Made by a program: the position numbers and the translations under genes. A stretch of 64,000 bases of DNA from Candidatus Accumulibacter propinquus (lineage in GTDB: Bacteria > Pseudomonadota > Gammaproteobacteria > Burkholderiales > Rhodocyclaceae), in contig JADKBU010000021.1 in assembly GCA_016714935.1 (NCBI GenBank), positions 34,720 to 98,719 of the forward strand. The letters run 5' to 3'. This document shows positions 15,911 through 24,775 of this stretch, one piece after another (position 1 is the first letter of the stretch; every line of letters starts with the position of its first letter). The notes beneath the pieces are model-generated. The model was given only the letters and a program-made list of their open reading frames with translations. It ran no database searches and was not told the DNA's origin.

Positions 15911-17911
15911 ATGATCCCGGAACTCGGCAACTTCGCGCTCATCGTCGCGCTCATCGTCGCCCTGGTACAGGGTACCTTGCCGCTGCTCGGCGCCCACCGT
16001 GGCCGGCAGCCCTGGATGGCGCTCGCCCGTCCGGCGGCGGTGGCGCAGGCGCTGCTGCTGGCGGTGGCCTTCGCCTGCCTGATCATGGCCTTCATCGACA
16101 ATGACTTTTCGGTGCTTTATGTGGCGCAACATTCGAACACGCTGCTGCCGCTCGAATACCGCGTCGCTGCGGTCTGGGGCGGACACGAAGGCTCGCTGCT
16201 GCTGTGGGTAGTGATGCTGGCATTGTGGACGCTGGCGGTTGCCGTGCGCTCGAAGCAACTCCCCGTGCACATGGTCGCGCGCGTGCTTGGCGTGCTCGGA
16301 CTGGTCAGCGCCGGCTTCCTGCTGTTCATCCTGGTGACCTCGAACCCCTTCGAGCGACTGCTGCCGGGCGCCGAAGAGGGGCGCGATCTGAACCCGCTGC
16401 TGCAGGATCCCGGGCTGATCATTCATCCGCCGATGTTGTACATGGGCTATGTCGGCTTCTCGGTAGCCTTTGCTTTCGCCATCGCCGCGCTGCTCTCCGG
16501 ACAGCTCGACGCCGCCTGGGCGCGCTGGTCGCGACCCTGGACCACCGCGGCATGGATCTTCCTGACCCTGGGCATCGCGCTCGGATCGTGGTGGGCCTAT
16601 TATGAACTCGGCTGGGGCGGCTGGTGGTTCTGGGACCCGGTCGAAAATGCTTCGTTCATGCCCTGGCTGGTCGGCACGGCACTGGTGCATTCGCTGGCGG
16701 TCACCGAAAAGCGCGGCAGTTTCAAGAACTGGACGGTGCTGCTGGCAATCTCGGCATTCTCTCTGTCGCTGCTCGGTACCTTCCTGGTCCGTTCCGGCGT
16801 GCTGACTTCGGTGCACGCCTTCGCCACCGATCCGCGGCGAGGGATCTTCATCCTCCTTTTCCTGGTCACGGTGATCGGCAGTTCTCTGGCCCTGTTTGCC
16901 TGGCGCGCGCCCAAGGTCGGTCTCGGCGGCCGTTTTGGCCTGCTCTCGCGCGAGTCCTTGCTGCTCACCAACAACGTGCTGCTGGTCGTCGCCTGCGCGT
17001 CGGTACTGCTGGGCACGCTCTATCCGCTGCTGATCGATGCCCTCGGCGCCGGCAAGCTGTCGGTAGGTCCGCCCTACTTCGACGCCGTCTTCGTACCGCT
17101 GATGTTGCCGGCTGCTTTTCTGATCGGTGTGGCGCCTTTTGCACGCTGGAAGCACGCTACTGTCGGCGAACTCGCACGCACGCTGCGCTGGGCATTTCTG
17201 GTCGCCGCCCTGGTAGGCATCGGCACCCCGTTCATTTATGGTCAGTGGAAACCACTGGTGGCGTTGAGCCTGTTGCTGGCGGCGTGGATCGTTCTCAGCG
17301 CGCTGCTCAATATCCTCGAACGCGTGCAATCAACGCGCGCCGGACAGTCGTTCATCACTGCGGCGCTGCGGCAACCGCGCAGTTTTTTCGGCATGCACCT
17401 GGCGCATGTGGGTATCGCCGTGTTCATCGTCGGGGTAACGATGGTCGGTGCGTATCAGGCCGAGAAGGACGTCCGGATGGAGGTCGGCGACACGGTCAGC
17501 GTCGGCAACTACACTTTCCGCTTCAACGGCGTACGGCCGCAGCAGGGACCCAACTACCGGGCCCTGCTCGGTGACATCGACCTGATCAAGGACGGCCGGG
17601 TGCTGCGCAAGATGTTCCCGGAGAAGCGTTTCTACGTCGCTTCTGCGATGCCGATGACCGAAGCCGCGATCGATAGCGGCTTGCTGGGCGACGTCTACGT
17701 CTCGCTTGGAGAGCCGATCGACAAAGCCAGGCCGGATGCCGCGTGGGCAGTGCGCGTCTATCACAAGCCTTTCGTCGACTGGATCTGGGGCGGCTGCGTG
17801 TTGATGGCCTTCGGCGGGTTGCTGGCCATCAGCGACCGCCGCTACCGGATCAAGGCACGCGCCGGTTCACCCGCCTCATCTGCCGCAGCGTCGCTGGCGC
17901 AAAACGCCTGA
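15911..17911 (+). CDS. ccmF: CcmF, cytochrome c heme lyase core subunit
   Basis: CcmF with CcmH ligates heme to apocytochromes. The 666-residue polytopic protein has WGGHEGSLLLW near residue 87, the WWD motif GWGGWWFWDPVENASF and the histidines of the family (H in VHSLAVTEKR and HLAHVGIAVF). The C-terminal periplasmic loop and last membrane segment are intact. ATG 15911 is chosen; the open frame upstream is a shadow of ccmE. Confidence 0.96.
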   Translation: MIPELGNFALIVALIVALVQGTLPLLGAHRGRQPWMALARPAAVAQALLLAVAFACLIMAFIDNDFSVLYVAQHSNTLLPLEYRVAAVWGGHEGSLLLWVVMLALWTLAVAVRSKQLPVHMVARVLGVLGLVSAGFLLFILVTSNPFERLLPGAEEGRDLNPLLQDPGLIIHPPMLYMGYVGFSVAFAFAIAALLSGQLDAAWARWSRPWTTAAWIFLTLGIALGSWWAYYELGWGGWWFWDPVENASFMPWLVGTALVHSLAVTEKRGSFKNWTVLLAISAFSLSLLGTFLVRSGVLTSVHAFATDPRRGIFILLFLVTVIGSSLALFAWRAPKVGLGGRFGLLSRESLLLTNNVLLVVACASVLLGTLYPLLIDALGAGKLSVGPPYFDAVFVPLMLPAAFLIGVAPFARWKHATVGELARTLRWAFLVAALVGIGTPFIYGQWKPLVALSLLLAAWIVLSALLNILERVQSTRAGQSFITAALRQPRSFFGMHLAHVGIAVFIVGVTMVGAYQAEKDVRMEVGDTVSVGNYTFRFNGVRPQQGPNYRALLGDIDLIKDGRVLRKMFPEKRFYVASAMPMTEAAIDSGLLGDVYVSLGEPIDKARPDAAWAVRVYHKPFVDWIWGGCVLMAFGGLLAISDRRYRIKARAGSPASSAAASLAQNA

Positions 17912-17921
17912 AGGACTGCCC

Positions 17922-18506
17922 ATGAACAGGTTTCTCTGGCCGTTGATCGGCTTCATCGTGCTGGTCGTACTGCTCGCCGTCGGGCTCAACCTCAACCCGC
18001 GCGATGTCCCTTCGCCGCTGGTCGGAAAACCCGCACCGAACTTCTCGCTGCCGCAACTCGCCGCACCGGAACAGAAGTTCTCGCCGCAGGACATGCTCGG
18101 CAAGGTCTGGCTGCTCAATGTCTGGGCATCGTGGTGTGTCTCGTGTCGACAGGAGCATCCGGTGCTGGTCGAACTGGCAAAAAAAGGCACGGTCCCCTTG
18201 GTCGGTCTCAACTACAAGGAGGTCCGCGGTGACGGCGGCATCGACCTCGACAAGGTCGCTCCCGGCAGCGAACAATCGATGGTCATCGAGCGTGCCAGCA
18301 CCTGGCTGCGCACCCACGGCAACCCGTACACCCTGTCGGTGCTCGACATCGATGGCCGCGTCGGCATTGACTACGGCGTCTATGGCGTACCCGAAACCTA
18401 TGTCATCGACAAGGCAGGGATCATCCGCATGAAACATACCGGCCCGATCTCCCCTGACGTGTACTCGGGCAAGATCCTGCCGCTGGTGGCGGAGCTGTCG
18501 CGATGA
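17922..18506 (+). CDS. ccmG: CcmG/DsbE, periplasmic thiol:disulfide oxidoreductase
   Basis: A 194-residue membrane-anchored thioredoxin-like protein (anchor about residues 5-23). It reduces apocytochrome CxxCH cysteines before heme attachment. The active site is W71-C72-V73-S74-C75, and the cis-proline segment is YGVPETYVID. Its stop overlaps the ccmH start (ATGA). Confidence 0.96.
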   Translation: MNRFLWPLIGFIVLVVLLAVGLNLNPRDVPSPLVGKPAPNFSLPQLAAPEQKFSPQDMLGKVWLLNVWASWCVSCRQEHPVLVELAKKGTVPLVGLNYKEVRGDGGIDLDKVAPGSEQSMVIERASTWLRTHGNPYTLSVLDIDGRVGIDYGVYGVPETYVIDKAGIIRMKHTGPISPDVYSGKILPLVAELSR

Positions 18507-18988
18507 AGCGCTTGCTGCTGGTCGTGCTGCTGGCGTTGGCGGGAACGGGCTGGCACAACCTCCACGCCGGAGAAGCCAGACCGCTCGCCGCCGACGAGGC
18601 CACCGAACAACGCCTGATCGCCATTGCCTCCGAGCTGCGCTGCCTGGTCTGCCAGAACGAATCGCTCTCCGGGTCAAACGCCGAACTGGCCAACGATCTG
18701 CGTCGCGAGATCCGCGGCCTGATCAGGGACGGCAGGAGCGACGCTGAAATCATGGAGTTCATGGTCAGCCGCTACGGCGACTTCGTGCGTTATCGGCCGC
18801 CGCTGAAGGGAAGCACACTGCTGCTGTGGTTCGGCCCGGGCCTGCTCTTCGTGACCGGCCTGACGTCGTTGGTGATCTACCTGCGCCGGCGCGACCGGGC
18901 GATCAGGAACACACCGCTGACGGCTGCCGAACAGCAGCGGGCCGAGGCGCTGCTGCAGGACCGCGATTCAGGCCAGGGACCGTCATGA
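18503..18988 (+). CDS. ccmH: CcmH (CycL-type), apocytochrome thiol-handling subunit
   Basis: A 161-residue protein with a signal peptide (about 1-22), the conserved LRCLVCQNES motif (C47, C50) in a periplasmic three-helix bundle and a C-terminal membrane segment (about 107-127). It handles apocytochrome thiols with CcmG and CcmF. This is the short form; the TPR part is encoded separately by the next gene, whose start overlaps its stop. Confidence 0.95.
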   Translation: MKRLLLVVLLALAGTGWHNLHAGEARPLAADEATEQRLIAIASELRCLVCQNESLSGSNAELANDLRREIRGLIRDGRSDAEIMEFMVSRYGDFVRYRPPLKGSTLLLWFGPGLLFVTGLTSLVIYLRRRDRAIRNTPLTAAEQQRAEALLQDRDSGQGPS

Positions 18989-20202
18989 CCACTTTCATCA
19001 TCGCCGCGGCGCTGCTGCTCGTTGCCGTCATTGCCATTCTGTTGCCGCCGCTCTGGCGGGCGCCAGGAGCTTCAGCTACCGCCGACCGCCGTGCAGCGAA
19101 TCTGGCGATCTTCCGGGACCAGCTCGCCGAACTCGGACGCGAGCACCACGACGGCTCGCTCGCCGACGAGGATTTCGTGAACAGCCGGAACGAGTTGCAG
19201 CGTCGCCTGCTCGACGAAGTCGAAGCCGAACCCGCGGCGGCACCGCCGGACACTCGGCCGGGCAGCCGCAAGACCGCCCTGGCCCTGCTCATCGTCGTGC
19301 CGCTGGCTGCCGCCGTCGGCTACACGCTGATCGGCAATCCGCGCGCGCTCGACCCACTGCAGCGACAGACGCGCATCGCCCCGGAACAGATTCTGGAGAT
19401 GGTCAACGGCCTCGTCGAGAAGCTCCGAAAAAACCCTGACGATAGCCAGGGCTGGGTGATGCTGGCGCGTTCATACAAGGTCCTGGAACGTTTTCCCGAA
19501 GCGGCCGATGCTTACAGCCGCGCCGCCACACTGGTCGACCAGGACCCGGTCCTGCTCGCCGATTACGCGGATGTTCTCAGCCGGAGCAATGGCGGCAAAC
19601 TGCAGGGCAAGCCGACCGAGTTGGTCGAGCGGGCCCTCAAGCTCGACCCCGACGAGCCGCAGGCGCTGCTGCTGGCCGGTGCCGCAGCGACCGACCGACA
19701 GGAGTTCGCTGCCGCCGCCGAGTACTGGTCGCGGCTGCACGCCCAACTCGAACCCGATTCCGAGGAAGCCAGGGCCCTCGTAGCCGCCATCAACAAGGCA
19801 CGCGAGATCGCCACCCAGGCCGCTGCCGCGAAGACAGCAGGGAAGCCTGCGGCCGGTGTCGGCGCCGTCAGTGGCGAAGTCACCCTGAGCAGCAGGCTTG
19901 CCGCGCTGGCCAGGCCGGACGACGTGCTGTTCGTCTTTGCGCGTGCAGAGGAAGGGCCCCGGATGCCATTGGCCGCCATGCGGGCGACGGTTGCCGACCT
20001 GCCGTTGCGCTTCATCTTTGACGACTCGATGGCGCTCCCCGGCGGCAGGAAGATCTCCGATTTCGCCACGATCAGTATCGAGGCGCGCGTCGCCAAAGCC
20101 GGCAAGGCCCAGAGTTCGAGTGGCGATCTGTCGGGCAGCCTCAGCGGCATCAAGCCGGGTAGCCGCAATCTGCGTCTGCAGATCGACCAGGTTCAGCCCT
20201 GA
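18985..20202 (+). CDS. ccmI: CcmI (CycH), TPR apocytochrome chaperone
   Basis: A 405-residue protein with an N-terminal membrane segment (about 2-22), a cytoplasmic leucine-zipper-like loop (RRAANLAIFRDQLAEL), a second membrane segment (about 98-115) and periplasmic TPR repeats (DSQGWVMLARSYKVLERF and following). The C-terminal beta domain holds VFARAEEGPRMPLA, as in CycH. It presents apocytochromes to CcmFH. ATG 18985 overlaps ccmH. Last gene of the ccm operon. Confidence 0.94.
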   Translation: MTTFIIAAALLLVAVIAILLPPLWRAPGASATADRRAANLAIFRDQLAELGREHHDGSLADEDFVNSRNELQRRLLDEVEAEPAAAPPDTRPGSRKTALALLIVVPLAAAVGYTLIGNPRALDPLQRQTRIAPEQILEMVNGLVEKLRKNPDDSQGWVMLARSYKVLERFPEAADAYSRAATLVDQDPVLLADYADVLSRSNGGKLQGKPTELVERALKLDPDEPQALLLAGAAATDRQEFAAAAEYWSRLHAQLEPDSEEARALVAAINKAREIATQAAAAKTAGKPAAGVGAVSGEVTLSSRLAALARPDDVLFVFARAEEGPRMPLAAMRATVADLPLRFIFDDSMALPGGRKISDFATISIEARVAKAGKAQSSSGDLSGSLSGIKPGSRNLRLQIDQVQP

Positions 20203-20251
20203 GCCGTCGGCCACGCCATGGCCTGCAGGCCGACGCGATTTGTCCGATTTG

Positions 20252-20265
20252 TTAACCTAGATCAA
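20252..20265 (+). promoter_or_regulatory. Degenerate FNR-like box upstream of the NapC/NirT gene
   Basis: TTAAC-CTAG-ATCAA matches eight of ten FNR consensus positions, with one perfect half-site. A TAGACT at 20289-20294 lies at about the -10 distance expected for class II activation. It sits about 90 bases before the tetraheme cytochrome gene. Suggestive only. Confidence 0.4.
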
Positions 20266-20352
20266 ACCGTCGGCTCTTCCTCCTCCGCTAGACTCTAGCC
20301 AGCCTCGGCGCTCGGCAGATGGCACTAGAAATCCAGGGAGGGGAGAAGCATC

Positions 20353-20943
20353 GTGTCCGACAATGTTCCAGGGTTCTGGACAAAGCTCAAACGACCAAGC
20401 ACCCGGTACTCGCTACTGGCATTGCTTTCGGTCGGCTTCGTCTGCGGCGTCCTTTTTTGGGGCGGCTTCAACACCGCCATGGAAGCCACCAACACACTCG
20501 ACTTCTGCATCAGTTGTCACGAGATGCGGGACAACGTTTATCAGGAGTACAAGACCACCATTCACTACAGCAATCGCACCGGTGTGCGCGCTTACTGTTC
20601 GGATTGTCACGTGCCCAAGGACTGGGGGCACAAGATGATGCGCAAGATTCAGGCCAGCCAGGAACTCTACGGCAAGATCATGGGGACGATCTCCACGCCT
20701 GAGAAGTTCGAAGCCAAGCGCCTCGAACTCGCAACCCATGAGTGGGCGAGGATGAAAGCCAGCGATTCCCGTGAATGCCGCAACTGTCACTCGTTCTCGG
20801 CGATGGACATCGAGAAGCAGAAAGCACGTGCCTCCAAGATGCACAAGCTCGGGCAGGAGGACAAGAAGACCTGTATCGATTGCCACAAGGGAATCGCGCA
20901 CCGGAAACCCAAGAACATGCCCGAAGAACCTGACGAGGACTAG
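20353..20943 (+). CDS. NapC/NirT-family membrane tetraheme c-type cytochrome (quinol dehydrogenase)
   Basis: A 196-residue protein with one N-terminal membrane anchor (about 19-38) and four CxxCH heme sites: C52-C55-H56, C82-C85-H86, then CRNCH and CIDCH. NapC/NirT proteins oxidise quinol and pass electrons to periplasmic reductases such as nitrate, nitrite or TMAO reductase. No reductase is adjacent, so the partner is unknown; the cytochrome just downstream is a candidate. GTG 20353 is used, behind a GGGAGGGGAG site. It lies just beyond the ccm operon needed to mature it. Confidence 0.92.
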   Translation: MSDNVPGFWTKLKRPSTRYSLLALLSVGFVCGVLFWGGFNTAMEATNTLDFCISCHEMRDNVYQEYKTTIHYSNRTGVRAYCSDCHVPKDWGHKMMRKIQASQELYGKIMGTISTPEKFEAKRLELATHEWARMKASDSRECRNCHSFSAMDIEKQKARASKMHKLGQEDKKTCIDCHKGIAHRKPKNMPEEPDED

Positions 20944-21052
20944 CTGCAATGACCTCGACCGTGGCGTCCTGATCTGCGGACGAAGGCGAACATGAAACCT
21001 GAGGCCGACTTCGGCCGGCGACAATCGCATCAACACTTGAGTGGAGTCTGAG

Positions 21053-21889
21053 ATGAAAAGAACGAGCCTTTCCCTCGCCATATTCGGCGTCGTGCTGACT
21101 TTGGGCGCGCCGATGGCGCAAGCTGCTCCGGACTGGAGCAAGGTTCCCAAGCGCGATGTGCAGGTTTTTCACCCGGCCGTGACGCCGATCGAGTGGGTCA
21201 TGAAGAAATCCGACCATAGCGGCCGCACCGGGATCAACAAGGGCGAAAGCTGCGTCGGTTGCCACGAAGAGAAGGGCGGTCTCAATTTCGACATGAAGCG
21301 TCTCGCCGGCAAGGACCTCGAACCCAAGGGCGCACCCAGGACGATGAATTTCCCGGTCAGCGTGCAATCTGCCTACGACAAGGACAATGCCTACATCCGT
21401 CTGACTTTCAAGGCACCCAGCGGAGCCGTCGACCCCGCCGACAAGGAGAACGACGTCAAGGTTGCGGTCATGTTTGCCAACGACAAGGTCACCCAGGGCG
21501 CACAGATCGGCTGCTGGGCGACCTGTCACAGCGATGCGCGCAGCATGCCCGGCGCCGACGAGAAGAAAACCAAGTACACCAAGGACGGCGCCTACGAACT
21601 GATGCAATGGAAGAGTGCCAAGGGTGCCAAGGTCGCCGACGGCTCGGTGACCGACAAGCGCAACATGGAAGGCGGCACCGCCGGCGTCAAGGCCGAAGGG
21701 AGCAAGGTGGGCGAGACCTATACCGTCACCTTCACACGCAAGCTCTCGGGGACTCTGGCAGAGGGCAAGGCGACACCCTTCGGCGTCGCCATTCACTCTG
21801 ACCATGCCAGTGGCCGCTTCCATCACGTTTCCATGGGATATACCATGGGCTTCGGGGCCGACGGCGACATCAAGTCGACCAAACAGTAA
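21053..21889 (+). CDS. Exported c-type cytochrome with ethylbenzene-dehydrogenase-type heme-binding domain
   Basis: A 278-residue periplasmic protein. Signal peptide about 1-24 (cleavage after AQA). A canonical heme site C67-V-G-C70-H71 is followed by a beta-sandwich like the EB_dh/cytochrome c-552 DMSO-reductase-like family. That domain contains C154-W-A-T-C158-H159, a CX3CH instead of CX2CH, and ends with HSDHASGRFHHVSMGYTMGF. Its location 109 bases after a NapC/NirT gene suggests it accepts electrons from that quinol dehydrogenase. The terminal acceptor is not apparent. ATG 21053 follows GGAGTCTGAG. Confidence 0.85.
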   Translation: MKRTSLSLAIFGVVLTLGAPMAQAAPDWSKVPKRDVQVFHPAVTPIEWVMKKSDHSGRTGINKGESCVGCHEEKGGLNFDMKRLAGKDLEPKGAPRTMNFPVSVQSAYDKDNAYIRLTFKAPSGAVDPADKENDVKVAVMFANDKVTQGAQIGCWATCHSDARSMPGADEKKTKYTKDGAYELMQWKSAKGAKVADGSVTDKRNMEGGTAGVKAEGSKVGETYTVTFTRKLSGTLAEGKATPFGVAIHSDHASGRFHHVSMGYTMGFGADGDIKSTKQ

Positions 21890-21906
21890 GGCCCTCTCTC
21901 CTCGAC

Positions 21907-21947
21907 TGCCGGCGCAGTGCAGCGGAAACGACGCTGCACTGTCGGCA
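21907..21947 (+). terminator. Strong hairpin downstream of the cytochrome gene
   Basis: TGCCG...CAGTGCAGCG pairs with CGCTGCACTG...CGGCA around a seven-base GAAACGA loop, with one small internal bulge. It begins 18 bases after the stop. There is no following T-run. The remaining non-coding sequence to 22283 shows a lone TATAAT (22045-22050) without a -35 box and nothing else recognisable. Confidence 0.6.
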
Positions 21948-22283
21948 CGACGACACCCCTCACAGCCACACGTTTTCACTGGTGGGGGCCGGATAAGAGG
22001 TACATGGTCCCGTACTGATCCACGGCGAAGCCGGAGTGATCAGCTATAATGTTGGTTGCGTCGTGATCGACAACGACCGCGACGCTTCGGCATGTCCGCG
22101 CAAGTGCCCTGGTTTCCTCTCTCGATTGCAGGCAGTTCTCCCCTTGCGGAACGCTTCTTCTGCTGTCTCGCAGCTTGCCCCTGAACTTGCTGCGTCAGCA
22201 GCAGTCACGGAACCACGGGAAAGAGCAAAGCAGCACGGCGCGCGCGACTTCAGGAACACGGCAAACTGCGGAGCAGTTGATTG

Positions 22284-23048
22284 ATGCAAGGCTTCCACCT
22301 CATCTGCATGCTTGCACTGGGCATCGTTTCGGCGAGCGCCCAGGCCAGCATTTATGGCTATATCGATGATCAGGGCGCAGCGCATTTTGCCACCGAGAAG
22401 ATGGATGCGCGCTATCAACTCTTCCTGCAGGGCAACCAGCTGCATTCATCCGACTTGACGACTGGTCCGGCAAAGCCCGCACTACTGCGCTATTTGTCGG
22501 AACACCCGAATCTGAAGAAATTTGAACCACTGCTCAGACTCGCCAGCGACGAATTTGCGGTCGACCCCGCCCTGCTCAAAGCCGTGATGGCTGCCGAATC
22601 GGGCTTCAATCCGGGTGCGATTTCCCCCAAGGGCGCCATCGGACTGATGCAACTCATGCCCGCGACTGCTGAACGCTATGGCTTGCAGGGCGACAAGAAC
22701 AAGACCGTCGAGCAGAAACTGACCGACCCGGCGATCAATATTCGCCTGGGGGCACGTTACCTGCGCGACCTCCACCGAATGTTCCCGAATCAGCAGCAAT
22801 TGGTGCTGGCCTCGTACAATGCCGGTGAAGGCGCCGTTCAACAATACAAGAACACCATTCCCCCGTATCCGGAAACGCGCAACTACGTGCAACTGGTCAC
22901 GCAGTTCTATCAGCTGTATCAATCCCAATCCCCTGCCGCCAAGAACGCGGTCGCGGTATTTGCCCGCTCGTCGCAAGGCCTGAAGCGTATTTTCATGACC
23001 ATCCCGGGACGCCGCAACATGCCGGCTTCCCCAACGGCGACCGAATGA
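22284..23048 (+). CDS. Exported lytic transglycosylase (SLT/MltE-like), family 1
   Basis: A 254-residue protein with a signal peptide (about 1-21, ending ASAQA), a short N-terminal DUF4124-like segment (IYGYIDDQGAAHF) and a C-terminal SLT domain. The catalytic Glu is in AAESGFNPGAISPKGAIGLMQLMPATA, with the Ala-rich SYNAGEGAV motif downstream. It cleaves peptidoglycan to 1,6-anhydro-muropeptides in the periplasm. ATG 22284 is preferred to TTG 22281; a GGAG lies about 10 bases upstream. It stands alone. Confidence 0.92.
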   Translation: MQGFHLICMLALGIVSASAQASIYGYIDDQGAAHFATEKMDARYQLFLQGNQLHSSDLTTGPAKPALLRYLSEHPNLKKFEPLLRLASDEFAVDPALLKAVMAAESGFNPGAISPKGAIGLMQLMPATAERYGLQGDKNKTVEQKLTDPAINIRLGARYLRDLHRMFPNQQQLVLASYNAGEGAVQQYKNTIPPYPETRNYVQLVTQFYQLYQSQSPAAKNAVAVFARSSQGLKRIFMTIPGRRNMPASPTATE

Positions 23049-23264
23049 GCTGTTCACTGAATTGACATTCCGGCATGCGGCGCCCTGAATGCCATCCGCA
23101 GCGGTGCACTCTGCAGAAACGGCGTGGTCGCCCTGTGCAGACACCGACAATATCCGGCAGGTACCCGACTGGAATTGCCAGTGCCGGTGCCGCGGCAGTG
23201 GCGTGACGCCATTCCCGCCCGGCTTATCGACCACAGGCCGGATCTTCTTTCCCAAGGATGTGTG

Positions 23265-23792
23265 ATGCCCAGATCCAGTCTCAACACCGCCAACTCGGAA
23301 GCTGCGGCGCGGCTCGCCGAACAAACCGCTGCCGCCATGTTCAGCCGCGATGCGGCGAGCCGGCTGATTGGCATAACCATCGTCAGCATCCGTCCCGGCT
23401 ACTCGCTACTGACGATGAAGGTCCGACCGGACATGGTCAACGGCCACCACATCTGTCACGGAGGCTATCTGTTTACCCTTGCCGATTCGGCCTTCGCCTA
23501 CGCCTGCAATGCCTATAACCGGAACACGGTCGCATCTGCCTGCCACATCGACTTCCTGACACCGGCCAGGGAAGGCGAACTTCTTGAGGCCGAGTGCGAA
23601 GAACGCTCTCGTTCGGGGCGCACCGGCGTCTATGACACTACCATCCGCGATCACCATGGCAAGGTCATCGCCCTCTTCCGCGGCAAGTCGTATCGCATCG
23701 CCGGCGAGGTCATTGCCGGGCTTGAAGCAGACGAGGGCTGCGCCATGGCGGCCAAGGGACCAGCGGGCCGGGTCGAAGGCAACCCGCAGTGA
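23265..23792 (+). CDS. paaI: PaaI-family hotdog thioesterase (phenylacetyl-CoA type)
   Basis: A 175-residue hotdog-fold acyl-CoA thioesterase. The active-site block is NGHHICHGGYLFTLADSAFAYA, as in PaaI, which hydrolyses ring-hydroxylated phenylacetyl-CoA intermediates. The C-terminus is about 25 residues longer than usual. ATG 23265 has an AAGGA site. No other phenylacetate genes are nearby, so the substrate is uncertain and PaaI here may act as a general aryl-CoA salvage enzyme. Confidence 0.85.
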   Translation: MPRSSLNTANSEAAARLAEQTAAAMFSRDAASRLIGITIVSIRPGYSLLTMKVRPDMVNGHHICHGGYLFTLADSAFAYACNAYNRNTVASACHIDFLTPAREGELLEAECEERSRSGRTGVYDTTIRDHHGKVIALFRGKSYRIAGEVIAGLEADEGCAMAAKGPAGRVEGNPQ

Positions 23793-24040
23793 ACCGCGCC
23801 ATCAGATCGGCACCACAACGCCCCGGGCCACACCACATGCCGCGGGGCATCCACCGGGATCTCCCATTCATCATCGCCGGCGAGCACTGGACGTACGGCA
23901 TGTAGTGCTGTGATTGGCGCCTGCCGAATTCCCGGACCGCAAGGCGATTGCTGCTCGCAACTCACTTGCCCCCGGCGATCACAAATGCGAATATTGCCGA
24001 CTGCCGGTCAGGCTCCAGCCGACTCTTTCGGAAATCGCCC

Positions 24041-24733
24041 ATGCACTCTCATCATCACGGCATCAATATCCAGGCGCTGCTGGCGCATGTGCCGCTGTTC
24101 AATGAGCTGGAAAGTGAAGAAATTGTCCGCCTCGCGCGGGGTTCGCGTGAACTTGCGGCATCGCGTGGCGACATCCTGTTCCACAAGGGAGACCTGCCGA
24201 CCGGCTTCTATCTGATCGTCTACGGCCAGGTGAAGCTGGCATTCACTTCGGCACAAGGAGGCGAAAAGGTCGTCGACATCCTGGGACAGGGTCAGACCTT
24301 CGGCGAAGCAGTGATGTTCATGGACAAGCCGTTCATGGTCTATGCGCAGGCCCTGGCGGACTCGCTGCTGCTGCACATCGCCAAGACGGCCATCCTCGAC
24401 GAACTCGACAAAGATCCCAGGCTCGGCCGCAAGATGATCGCCGGCCTCTCGATGCGGCTCCATCACCTGATCAACGACGTGGAGTCGTACTCGCTGCATT
24501 CGGGTCGACAGCGCATCATCGGCTACCTGCTGCGCGACAATCCTGTCGACGGCGACAAGGGAGCCACCGTCACGCTCCCGACCAACAAAGGCGTCATTGC
24601 CTCGCGCCTCAATCTGACGCAGGAGCACTTCTCACGCATTCTGCACGAACTCTCCGAGAAAGGGCTGATCGTGGTTGAAGGGCGAAAAATCCACATTCCC
24701 GATGTCCATAGACTACGCACGCATGATCAATGA
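24041..24733 (+). CDS. Crp/Fnr-family regulator without iron-sulfur cysteines (DNR-like)
   Basis: A 230-residue regulator with an N-terminal cyclic-nucleotide-binding-type sensor domain (about 20-130, GQTFGEAVMFMDKP), a long dimerisation helix and a C-terminal winged HTH. The recognition helix contains E-H-F-S-R, the E-x2-S-R pattern of proteins that bind TTGAT-N4-ATCAA. The protein contains no cysteine at all, so it cannot bind the FNR [4Fe-4S] cluster; it resembles DNR/Dnr regulators that sense NO through heme. It may act on the FNR-type box at 13030-13043, which is inference. ATG 24041 is the first Met before the conserved domain. Confidence 0.88.
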   Translation: MHSHHHGINIQALLAHVPLFNELESEEIVRLARGSRELAASRGDILFHKGDLPTGFYLIVYGQVKLAFTSAQGGEKVVDILGQGQTFGEAVMFMDKPFMVYAQALADSLLLHIAKTAILDELDKDPRLGRKMIAGLSMRLHHLINDVESYSLHSGRQRIIGYLLRDNPVDGDKGATVTLPTNKGVIASRLNLTQEHFSRILHELSEKGLIVVEGRKIHIPDVHRLRTHDQ

Positions 24734-24775
24734 AGTCTGCGGCACTTACACCAACCGATAAAGGAGACACCTCGC

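Noticed and set aside
15884..17329. 481-codon frame antisense to ccmF.
   Set aside because: Rich in Gln, Arg, His and Asp, typical for the antisense of a membrane protein gene; no start signal or homology visible.
22045..22050. Isolated TATAAT as promoter of the lytic transglycosylase.
   Set aside because: No -35 box at 16-18 bases, and it lies over 230 bases from the gene.
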